Source: Gammaproteobacteria bacterium UBA5078
GTDB taxonomy: Bacteria > Pseudomonadota > Gammaproteobacteria > Pseudomonadales > Pseudohongiellaceae
Direction: 5' to 3'
Assembly (NCBI GenBank): GCA_002416505.1
Contig: DIAM01000013.1
Span: forward strand, 9,814 to 73,813
Length of the DNA: 64,000 nucleotides
Notes under the pieces: generated by a model
Told to the model about the DNA's origin: nothing
The model's database searches: none
The model's input: the letters and a program-made list of their open reading frames with translations, nothing else
In this document: positions 51,848-59,399 of the stretch, piece by piece
How positions within the stretch are numbered: position 1 is the first letter of the stretch
Layout: each line of letters begins with the position of its first letter
Program-made: the position numbers and the translations under genes

Positions 51848-53992
51848 GTGTATCAAGGTAATGCGATTAGGGTGACACGCCTCGAGGAGGATATCGCGCA
51901 TCTTTGCTTCGACCTGCAGGGTGCGCCGGTTAATAAGTTCGATAGTGCCACGCTGAAAGAGCTCGAGCAGGCGGTGGCGCTTTTCGGCCAGGAGCGCAGC
52001 ATCGCCGGCCTGATCTGTTCCAGCGCCAAGAGCAGCTTCATAGTGGGTGCCGATATCGCCGAGTTCAGCGGGCTGTTCAAGCTCCCCAAGGCCGAACTTC
52101 GCACCTGGGTCGAGCAGAGCAACCGCGTGTTCACCGCGTTGGAGGAGCTGCCATTTCCTACCGTGAGCGTGATCGACGGGCACGCCCTGGGTGGCGGCTT
52201 GGAGTTCTGTCTGGCCACGGACTATCGTATAGCTAGCCCTCGTGCCTCCCTCGGCTTCCCAGAGGTCGGTTTAGGTATCTGCCCTGGCTTTGGCGGCACG
52301 GTGCGCGCGCCGCGTGTCATGGATGTGGCCTCCGCAATCCAGTGGATAGTGTCCGGCAAGCAAGTCGATGCACAGCAGGCGCTAGCCAGTGGTGCGGTCG
52401 ACTCGATTTGCGATACCCAGTTATTGCTCGAAGCCGCGCTCGAGCAGATTAGTCTTTGCCAAGAAGACAAGGCCGCCTGGCAGGAATCCCGAGCGCTTAA
52501 GAAGGGCCCTGTCGCGATCGATGCAAGCGTACTGGAGGCCCTCGTCTCTCAGGGTACGGCGCTTCTGGCCCAGAGCCGCGACATTCATAACCCGGCGCCG
52601 AAACTCGTACTCGCCGCCCTAGCCAAGAGCGTAGCGCTGCCACGCGATGGCGCGCTCGCGCTCGAGATGGCGCTGTTCGCCGATCTCGCGCAGAGCGAGG
52701 TGGCTAGCAACCTGATCGGCTTATTTACCAACGATCAATGGCTGCGCCAGAAGAGCCGTCGCATCGGCAAGGCTGGCAAGGCTGTAGGCAGCGCGGCGGT
52801 CCTAGGTGCGGGCATCATGGGCGGCGGCATCGCCTATCAGTCGAGCCTCAAAAACGTGCCTGTGCTGATGAAGGATATCGCCCAGGCGGGTCTGGACGCG
52901 GGCATGCAGGAGGCCTCGTCCTTATTGAATAAGCAGGTGGCCAAGGGGCGACTCGCGGAATCCGCGGCGGCGGCTATGCTGGAGTCCATACACCCAGTGT
53001 TGGATTATGCTGGTTTCGACAGAGTCGATATCGTAATCGAGGCGGTGGTCGAGAACCCACGAGTCAAGAAGGCGGTGCTGAGCGAAGTGGAGCCATTGCT
53101 AGGGCCAGATGCAATTCTTTGCTCGAATACATCGACGATCTCGATTACGGATCTGGCCACGGCGCTGCAACATCCCGAGCGTTTCTGTGGCATGCACTTC
53201 TTTAATCCCGTGCCTCTGATGCCTCTGGTAGAGGTGATTCGCGGCGCGCAGTCCAGCGACGCGGCGATCGCCACTACTGTGGCGTATGCGCAAGCCTTGG
53301 GCAAGACGCCAATCGTGGTCAACGACTGCCCTGGCTTCCTCGTGAATCGCATCTTATTCCCCTATTTCGGTGCGTTCTCGCAATTGCTGCGTGACGGCGC
53401 GGACTACCGCAAGATCGATGAGGTTATGGAGGCCTTCGGTTGGCCGATGGGTCCTGCCTATCTATTGGACGTAGTGGGCATGGACACGGCGGTACACGCA
53501 CAGGCGGTAATGGCCGAGGGCTTTCCGCAGCGCATGCACTATGACTTCAAGTCGGCCATGGACCTGTTGTTCGAGGCGGGGGAGTTGGGGCAGAAGACTG
53601 GTTCGGGCTTCTATCGCTATGGGCCCGGCCCGAGTGGTCGCATCGAGAAGCAGATCGACGCTGCCATCGTCGCGCGCATAGAGGCCTTGCAGGCTACGCA
53701 GCAAGAATTTGACAGCGAGGAGATCATCGCCCGCATGATGCTAGCCCTGTGTCTAGAGACTGTGCGTTGTCTCGAGGATGGTATCGTCGCCGATCCTATC
53801 GAGGCGGATATGGGGCTTATTCTTGGGCTTGGCTTTCCAAAGTTCCGTGGTGGCCCCTTGCGCTACATCGATAGCATGGGCGCGCAGGCCTTCTGCGAAT
53901 TAGCGCAGCGCTATGCTCACTTGGGGCCGCTATTCACACCGACGCCGCGCCTGCTCGAGATGGCGGCCAAGGGCGAGAAGTTTTACGCTTAG
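51848..53992 (+). CDS. fadB: Fatty acid oxidation complex alpha subunit FadB
   Basis: A 714-residue fusion of enoyl-CoA hydratase and 3-hydroxyacyl-CoA dehydrogenase, starting with GTG. Hydratase Glu residues lie in DGHALGGGLEFCLATDYR and GFPEVGLGICPGFGGT; the dehydrogenase has the NAD motif GAGIMGGGIAYQSS near residue 320 and the catalytic His in CGMHFFNPVPLMPLVEV. Length is close to Escherichia coli FadB (729). FadA, the thiolase partner normally encoded right behind it, is absent: ttcA follows. The two subunits must be made from separate loci, or this FadB works with another thiolase. Confidence 0.94.
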   Translation: MYQGNAIRVTRLEEDIAHLCFDLQGAPVNKFDSATLKELEQAVALFGQERSIAGLICSSAKSSFIVGADIAEFSGLFKLPKAELRTWVEQSNRVFTALEELPFPTVSVIDGHALGGGLEFCLATDYRIASPRASLGFPEVGLGICPGFGGTVRAPRVMDVASAIQWIVSGKQVDAQQALASGAVDSICDTQLLLEAALEQISLCQEDKAAWQESRALKKGPVAIDASVLEALVSQGTALLAQSRDIHNPAPKLVLAALAKSVALPRDGALALEMALFADLAQSEVASNLIGLFTNDQWLRQKSRRIGKAGKAVGSAAVLGAGIMGGGIAYQSSLKNVPVLMKDIAQAGLDAGMQEASSLLNKQVAKGRLAESAAAAMLESIHPVLDYAGFDRVDIVIEAVVENPRVKKAVLSEVEPLLGPDAILCSNTSTISITDLATALQHPERFCGMHFFNPVPLMPLVEVIRGAQSSDAAIATTVAYAQALGKTPIVVNDCPGFLVNRILFPYFGAFSQLLRDGADYRKIDEVMEAFGWPMGPAYLLDVVGMDTAVHAQAVMAEGFPQRMHYDFKSAMDLLFEAGELGQKTGSGFYRYGPGPSGRIEKQIDAAIVARIEALQATQQEFDSEEIIARMMLALCLETVRCLEDGIVADPIEADMGLILGLGFPKFRGGPLRYIDSMGAQAFCELAQRYAHLGPLFTPTPRLLEMAAKGEKFYA

Positions 53993-54038
53993 GCACATAG
54001 CCTCGGCGCAGTATTGATCAGGTCTAGGAGAACGACGC

Positions 54039-54887
54039 GTGACAGAAAGAAACGAAACCCCGGAACAGCGCAGACTTCGCTTGCTTAATCGCAGCCATAA
54101 GAATCTACGCCGCGATGTAGGAAAGGCGGTGGCCGACTATAAGATGATCGAGGAGGGCGACCTCATTATGGTGTGTGTCTCGGGTGGGAAGGACTCCTAC
54201 GCGATGCTCGATATCTTGCTAAGCCTGAAGAAACACGCCCCTATCGACTTCAATCTTATTGCCGTGAACCTCGATCAGAAACAGCCTGGCTTTCCCGAGC
54301 ATGTGTTGCCTAAGTATTTAAGCGAGCTCGGCGTCGACTACCATATTCTCGAGCAAGACACCTATTCGGTCGTGAAGGAGAAAGTGCCCGACGGGAAGAC
54401 CTTCTGTGGCCTGTGTTCGCGCCTGCGTCGCGGCAGCCTATACACCTATGCCAAGAAGATCGGCGCGACCAAGATCGCACTTGGCCACCACCGCGAGGAC
54501 ATCGTCGAGACGCTGTTCTTGAATATGTTTTTCGGCGGCACGCTCAAGGCCATGCCGCCAAAACTGTTAAGCGATGACAAGCAGAACATCTTGATTCGCC
54601 CGATGGCCTATTGCAGCGAACAGGAGATTAGTCGCTATGCTAAGCTGCGCGAATTTCCGATCATTCCCTGTAATTTGTGTGGTACGCAGGAGAATATGCA
54701 GCGCCGCAATATCAAGGAGATGCTCAAGCAGTGGGAGCGCGAATACCCAGGTCGCGTGGAGAGCATCTTCCGCAGTGTGACGAATGTGTCTCCGTCGCAG
54801 TTGGCAGACAGCAAGTTGTTTCCGTTCACTGCGCTAAAGGCCATCCGCGAAGACGCCCCGACGATCGACTATGTAAATGTGGGCTAA
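54039..54887 (+). CDS. ttcA: tRNA 2-thiocytidine biosynthesis protein TtcA
   Basis: A 282-residue PP-loop enzyme: SGGKDS at residues 48-53, the two CxxC pairs in FCGLCSRLRRG and PCNLCGTQEN that hold an iron-sulfur cluster, and ALGHHREDIVETLFLNMFF. It thiolates cytidine 32 of some tRNAs with ATP. Start at GTG 54039 (GTGACAGAAAG) after TAGGAGAACGAC. It begins a same-strand run with yheU, tusA, xni and pdxB; another sulfur-relay gene, tusA, is two genes on. Confidence 0.97.
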   Translation: MTERNETPEQRRLRLLNRSHKNLRRDVGKAVADYKMIEEGDLIMVCVSGGKDSYAMLDILLSLKKHAPIDFNLIAVNLDQKQPGFPEHVLPKYLSELGVDYHILEQDTYSVVKEKVPDGKTFCGLCSRLRRGSLYTYAKKIGATKIALGHHREDIVETLFLNMFFGGTLKAMPPKLLSDDKQNILIRPMAYCSEQEISRYAKLREFPIIPCNLCGTQENMQRRNIKEMLKQWEREYPGRVESIFRSVTNVSPSQLADSKLFPFTALKAIREDAPTIDYVNVG

Positions 54888-54895
54888 GCGGCACT

Positions 54896-55102
54896 ATGCA
54901 GATACCATTTGAACAGCTGAGCGCAGAGACGCTCACGGCGATACTCGAAGAGTACGCTAGCCGCGAGGGCACAGAGTATGGTGAGGTAGACTATTCCCTC
55001 GCGCAGAAAGTGGCCATGCTGCGCAAGCAGTTGGTGCGCGGTGACATCGGCATCAGCTTCGATGCCGAGACGGAAAGCTGTTCATTGATTAGCCTGCGCT
55101 GA
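54896..55102 (+). CDS. yheU: YheU family small protein
   Basis: A 68-residue protein starting MQIPFEQLSAETLTAILEEY, then REGTEYGEVDYSLAQKVAMLRKQLVRGD: clear match to the conserved opening and helix of Escherichia coli YheU. Function unknown. The start ATG 54896 lies eight bases after the ttcA stop; a longer frame upstream overlaps ttcA in a different frame and is not real. Likely co-transcribed with ttcA and tusA. Confidence 0.9.
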   Translation: MQIPFEQLSAETLTAILEEYASREGTEYGEVDYSLAQKVAMLRKQLVRGDIGISFDAETESCSLISLR

Positions 55103-55121
55103 TCACGAAAAGAGAGTTGTA

Positions 55122-55391
55122 ATGAGCGACAAATCGATACAAGGCGAGAATGAACGAGACGATGTGCAGGCGATCGCCACACTGGATGCCTGTGGCCTAT
55201 TCTGCCCCGAGCCTGTGATGATGCTGCACAATAAGATTCGCGATATCGAGGCGGGCGATATTCTAGAAGTATTCGCAACCGACCCCTCGACCACCCGCGA
55301 CGTGCCTAAGTTTTGCCTCTTCCTAGGCCATGAGTTGATCGAGCACTCGCAGCAGGATGGGCGCTACCGCTATTTGATTCGCAAAGTGTGA
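55122..55391 (+). CDS. tusA: Sulfur carrier protein TusA
   Basis: An 89-residue TusA. The active Cys28 sits in LDACGLFCPEPVMML, and the C-terminal half AGDILEVFATDPSTTRDVPKFCLFLGHEL is standard. It accepts sulfur from IscS and passes it on for tRNA thiolation and other uses. A 12-residue polar extension precedes the domain. Good ribosome-binding site AAAAGAGAG. Next to the tRNA thiolase ttcA, although TtcA is not known to use TusA. Confidence 0.94.
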   Translation: MSDKSIQGENERDDVQAIATLDACGLFCPEPVMMLHNKIRDIEAGDILEVFATDPSTTRDVPKFCLFLGHELIEHSQQDGRYRYLIRKV

Positions 55392-55430
55392 GCCCTGGGC
55401 CTTGCTGCCCAGCCCTTGCAGAGAGAAACC

Positions 55431-56390
55431 ATGCCTAAACCTCTGTATCTGGTCGATGCCTCGATCTACATCTTTCAGGCCTATTTCTCGCCGCACCTAG
55501 AGGTATGGGGAGAGGATGGTCGCGACCTCAGTGCGTTCCTCGGCTATGCCCAATTCCTGCAGCGCTTTCTGCGCCAAACTCGCCCCGAACAAATTGCCGT
55601 GGCCTTCGATGAGAGCCTGTTCTGTGGCTTTCGCCATAGCTTATACCCGGACTATAAGTCCAACCGCGTGCTGCCGGACCCAGATCTGGAGAGGCAGTTG
55701 CTCGCCTGTGCCGAGTTAACCGAGGCGATGGGCGTGCGAGGCTTTGCCAGCAAGGTCTATGAGGCCGACGATATTATCGGGACACTCGCCGCGCGGTACC
55801 GCACGCAGAACGCTGCGCAGGGCCTTGCGGTAAGCATCGTTAGCCGCGACAAAGATCTCGCGCAGCTGCTGCGCGGCGAGGGCGATCATGTCTGGGATTT
55901 TAGCGGCAGCCTGCGCCGTTTCCACGACGACATCGTGCGCCAGTACGGCATTCGCCCGAGTCAGTTTCCCGACTATCTTGGCCTAGTGGGTGACGCGGTG
56001 GATTGCATCCCCGGTGTCCCTGGCGTTGGGCCCGTGGCCGCCTGTGCCTTGCTGCAACATTTTCAGACCTTGCCCCAGCTCTACGACAATCTGCCAGAGG
56101 TCGCCAGCCTCAGTTATCGGGGCGCGAAGAAGGGGGCCGAGTTATTGAGCAAACACCAAGAGATCGCGATGTTGAGCAGGCAGCTGGCCACGATAGTGGA
56201 GGATGTGGAGCATCCTCTGGAGGCATTCTCCACTGTGCAGTCCAGCGATCTGCAATGGCGTGCTCCGCAGGCCCAACTCGTGGCGGACATCCTGCGCGGC
56301 ATGCAACTGGATAGCATCGCCAGCGAGCGTTACCTCACGCTCCTGGGCTCGCTTAGCCCGATTGCGCCGGCACAGGGGCTAGCATCGTGA
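55431..56390 (+). CDS. xni: 5'-3' exonuclease / flap endonuclease (Xni-like)
   Basis: Start at ATG 55431 (MPKPLYLVDASIYIF) after GCAGAGAGAAACC; five upstream residues are dropped. The 319-residue protein has the FEN fold: IAVAFDESLFCGFRHSLYPDYKSNR, the acidic site YEADDIIGTLAARY, RDKDLAQLL, and the helix-hairpin-helix SQFPDYLGLVGDAVDCIPGVPGVGPVAA. It is longer than Escherichia coli Xni (251). It lacks the polymerase domain of PolA. Its stop overlaps the pdxB start (GTGA). Confidence 0.88.
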   Translation: MPKPLYLVDASIYIFQAYFSPHLEVWGEDGRDLSAFLGYAQFLQRFLRQTRPEQIAVAFDESLFCGFRHSLYPDYKSNRVLPDPDLERQLLACAELTEAMGVRGFASKVYEADDIIGTLAARYRTQNAAQGLAVSIVSRDKDLAQLLRGEGDHVWDFSGSLRRFHDDIVRQYGIRPSQFPDYLGLVGDAVDCIPGVPGVGPVAACALLQHFQTLPQLYDNLPEVASLSYRGAKKGAELLSKHQEIAMLSRQLATIVEDVEHPLEAFSTVQSSDLQWRAPQAQLVADILRGMQLDSIASERYLTLLGSLSPIAPAQGLAS

Positions 56391-57538
56391 AGATCGTTGC
56401 CGATGCCAATATCGTCGATGTGAGTGCCTTATACGAGGCTCATGGCGAGCTAGAGCTTTTGTCCGGGCGGGAGATAGGTCCGGCTGAGGTGCGCGATGCC
56501 GATGCGCTACTGGTGCGCTCGATCACTAGGGTCGACGCAAGGCTGCTGGGGGGGTCTAGGGTCCGTTTCGTAGCGACCGCGACCAGTGGCACCGATCATC
56601 TAGACCTGCGCTATCTGCACGCTGCGGGCATCGCCGTGGCGGACGCGGCCGGCAGCAATGCCAATGCCGTGGCCGAATATGTCTTAGCGAGCCTAGCTCG
56701 GCTGATTCTCGACAATGAGCTCGATCTAGGGGACAAACATGTCGCGATTATCGGCTTCGGTCACGTCGGGCGCCGCCTGTACGAGAGCCTCAACAAGCTG
56801 CAAATACCCTGTGTGTTATGTGACCCCTTCGTCGCAGCGCAGCACAGTGAGCACAGGTTCTGTTCGCTCGACGAGGCCCTGCGCGCGCCGATAATCTCGC
56901 TGCATACGCCCTTCACCACAGAGGGGGCTCACCCGACTTTTCATATGCTCGATGAACGGCGTCTGTCTAAGCTCACACCCGGGACGGTGTTGATCAACGC
57001 GGCGCGGGGAGAGGTTGTAGACAATGCCGCACTGACTCGGCAGCTAGCGCGAGACTCGGGGCTGATTGCAGTGCTCGATTGCTGGGAGCGGGAGCCGAGT
57101 ATCTCGGCCGAGCTGCTGCGGCTTGTGCGTCTGGGCACGCCCCATATCGCCGGTTATAGCGTAGAGGCTAAGCGCAGTGCGAGCGAGCGCAACTACCAAT
57201 CCTTTCTGCGTCACTTCCAGTTGCCCGACCCGCGCCACGGTGCAGGGCAGCACGCGCCGCAAACACTTCTGAGGCTGCCACAGCTCAGTGAAACTGAGCC
57301 GCAGCGGCTACTGGCGCATGTGTTGAGCCAGGCATGCGATGTGCGCAGTATCGATGCCCAGCTGCGGCAAGGCAGAGGGGTGCCCGATGCGGCGCTGTTC
57401 GATGCGATACGCAAGAGGATCGTCCAGCGCAGGGAGTATTCCCACTATCTGCTCGATCTAGACGGATGGCATGTAGAGCAGAAAAAGCCCGCATTGCTTG
57501 CGCAGTTGCGGGCTTTAGGGTTTGGCGTGAAGGACTAA
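56387..57538 (+). CDS. pdxB: Erythronate-4-phosphate dehydrogenase PdxB
   Basis: A 383-residue D-isomer-specific dehydrogenase starting with GTG. Start MKIVADANIVDVSALYEAHGEL; NAD motif IIGFGHVGRRLYESL near residue 125; catalytic Arg in INAARGEVVDNAAL, Glu in DCWEREPSIS and His in GTPHIAGYSVEAK. The PdxB-specific C-terminal domain is present. It is the second step of pyridoxal phosphate synthesis. The last 55 bases of its frame also encode the transcription terminator of the converging alaA. Confidence 0.95.
   Translation: MKIVADANIVDVSALYEAHGELELLSGREIGPAEVRDADALLVRSITRVDARLLGGSRVRFVATATSGTDHLDLRYLHAAGIAVADAAGSNANAVAEYVLASLARLILDNELDLGDKHVAIIGFGHVGRRLYESLNKLQIPCVLCDPFVAAQHSEHRFCSLDEALRAPIISLHTPFTTEGAHPTFHMLDERRLSKLTPGTVLINAARGEVVDNAALTRQLARDSGLIAVLDCWEREPSISAELLRLVRLGTPHIAGYSVEAKRSASERNYQSFLRHFQLPDPRHGAGQHAPQTLLRLPQLSETEPQRLLAHVLSQACDVRSIDAQLRQGRGVPDAALFDAIRKRIVQRREYSHYLLDLDGWHVEQKKPALLAQLRALGFGVKD
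57484..57516 (-). terminator. alaA terminator inside the pdxB coding sequence
   Basis: Perfect 10-bp stem: AAAGCCCGCA (57484-57493) with TGCGGGCTTT (57507-57516). On the minus strand it is followed by TTTTTC, ideal for intrinsic termination, 32 bp past the alaA stop. It lies in the last codons of pdxB on the other strand. Confidence 0.85.
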
Positions 57539-57547
57539 GCGCGCTGC

Positions 57548-58762
57548 CTAGAATGGTTTGCGGCGCAGGAAATTGTCGATCTTCGTAATCGCCTGCTGCA
57601 ACACATCGACGGTCGGTAAGAAGACGATGCGGAAGTGAGAGTTGTCTTCGATATTGAAGGCACTGCCTTGCACCAAGAGGATCTTCTCTTTCTCGAGCAG
57701 ATCGAATACGAACTTGGCGTCGTCCTTTACTGCGTATACTTCCGGGTCTAGGCGCGGGAACATATAGATCGCCCCCTTGGGCTTCACGCAACTCACTCCG
57801 GGGATCTGGGTAATGAGGTCCCAGGCCATGTCGCGCTGCTCACGCAGACGCCCGCCCGGTAGAATCAACTCGTTGATACTCTGATAGCCGCCGAGTGCAG
57901 TCTGCACTGCGAACTGAGCCGGAACGTTGGCACACAGACGCATATTGGAGAGTATCTCCAGGCCTTCGATATAATTCTCCGCCTTGTCCTTGGCACCACT
58001 TAGTATCATCCAGCCGGAACGAAACCCGGCGAGGCGATAGGACTTGGACAGGCCGTTGAAGGTAGCGATCAACAGGTCGTCGCATAGCGATGCGATCGGA
58101 ATGTGCACGGCCTCATCGTAGAGAATCTTGCTGTAGATCTCGTCCGAGAAGATTACCAACTGGTGCTTGCGCGCCACTCGAATAATCTCCTCGAGCACCT
58201 CTTTGCTGTAAACAGCCCCTGTGGGGTTATTAGGGTTGATGATCACGATCGCCTTAGTTTGCGAGGTGATTTTCGACTCGATGTCCTTGATGTCGGGGAA
58301 CCAGTCGGCGCCCTCGTCACAGACATAGTGCAGCGGCGTGCCGCCGCTAAGGCTTACCGCCGCGGTCCACAATGGGTAATCGGGGGCGGGGATCAAGACC
58401 TCGTCGCCATTGTTGAGTAGGGCCTGCATGGCCATGACGATTAACTCGCTGACGCCATTGCCTAGATAGATATCGTCGATGTCGACGCCGTTGATGCCCA
58501 TCTGCTGGCATTCCTGCATGATCGCCTTGCGCGCGGAGAACAGGCCCTTCGAGTCACTATAGCCCTGTGCATTAGAAAGATTGCGGATCACGTCCTGAAT
58601 GATTTCATCGGGCGCCTCGAAACCGAAGGCGGCGGGATTGCCGATATTCAGCTTCAATATACGGTGGCCGTCTTCCTCTAAACGCTTGGCCTCCTCTAGA
58701 ACCGGGCCACGAATGTCGTAACAGACTTTATTAAGTTTGTCGGACTGCTTGATTCTCTTCAT
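57548..58762 (-). CDS. alaA: Alanine-synthesising aminotransferase AlaA
   Basis: Start at ATG 58762 (MKRIKQSDKLNKVCYDIRGPV), the AlaA N-terminus; ten upstream residues are dropped. The 404-residue PLP enzyme has the cofactor Lys in FNGLSKSYRLAGFRSGW, the INPNNPTGAVYS loop and the FSDEIYSKILYDE segment, and matches Escherichia coli AlaA (405). It makes alanine from pyruvate and glutamate. Converges with pdxB and diverges from msrB. Confidence 0.96.
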   Translation of the reverse strand: MKRIKQSDKLNKVCYDIRGPVLEEAKRLEEDGHRILKLNIGNPAAFGFEAPDEIIQDVIRNLSNAQGYSDSKGLFSARKAIMQECQQMGINGVDIDDIYLGNGVSELIVMAMQALLNNGDEVLIPAPDYPLWTAAVSLSGGTPLHYVCDEGADWFPDIKDIESKITSQTKAIVIINPNNPTGAVYSKEVLEEIIRVARKHQLVIFSDEIYSKILYDEAVHIPIASLCDDLLIATFNGLSKSYRLAGFRSGWMILSGAKDKAENYIEGLEILSNMRLCANVPAQFAVQTALGGYQSINELILPGGRLREQRDMAWDLITQIPGVSCVKPKGAIYMFPRLDPEVYAVKDDAKFVFDLLEKEKILLVQGSAFNIEDNSHFRIVFLPTVDVLQQAITKIDNFLRRKPF

Positions 58763-58939
58763 TACATTGCTTCTCTGCTGCGGCAGATTCAACGAGGTTG
58801 ATCTGCGTGTGCTAATCTAGGCGTATTGAGTGTTAGCCCTAAATGCAGGGCTTATGGGGCGGCTATTGTAAACCCCTATTGGCAAAAAGACAGTGGTACA
58901 GCTCAACAGACTTATATCAACACAGGAGCTTATGCAGCA

Positions 58940-59371
58940 ATGAGCGAGCATAGAGACGCGGATACAAAGCAGGTAAAGGTGAAATCGGACGAGGTATTGC
59001 GTCAGGAGTTGGGCGAGGAGGGCTATCAGATCGTGCGCGAGAAGGGCACCGAGCGCGCCTTCTCGGGCAAGTACTGGAATGAGAAGGCGCCCGGGGTCTA
59101 TCGCTGCTCGGTGTGCAATAACCCGCTGTTCTCCTCGGAGACCAAATACGATTCCGGCAGCGGCTGGCCAAGCTATTGGGAGCCGATCGATCGGGACAAT
59201 GTGATCACCGAGTCCGATAAGAGCCATGGCATGGTGCGCACCGAGGTGCTGTGCTCACACTGTCAGGCTCATCTCGGCCACGTGTTCCCCGATGGGCCGC
59301 AGCCCACTGGGCTGCGCTACTGCATTAATTCTGCATCATTGCAGTTGGATGAAACATTAGCTAAAGAATGA
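58940..59371 (+). CDS. msrB: Peptide-methionine (R)-S-oxide reductase MsrB
   Basis: Start at ATG 58940 (MSEHRDADTKQVKVKSDEV) behind CAGGAGCTTATGCAGCA; the longer frame from 58826 is rejected. The 143-residue protein has a zinc site (Cys56, Cys59, Cys105, Cys108) and catalytic Cys128 in LRYCINSASL, plus DSGSGWPSYW and HLGHVFPDGP. It repairs oxidised methionine R-sulfoxide. Single gene; ends 28 bp from the converging giant surface-protein gene. Confidence 0.97.
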   Translation: MSEHRDADTKQVKVKSDEVLRQELGEEGYQIVREKGTERAFSGKYWNEKAPGVYRCSVCNNPLFSSETKYDSGSGWPSYWEPIDRDNVITESDKSHGMVRTEVLCSHCQAHLGHVFPDGPQPTGLRYCINSASLQLDETLAKE

Positions 59372-59399
59372 CCAACTCTGGTGAGCAGTTCATCGTGAG

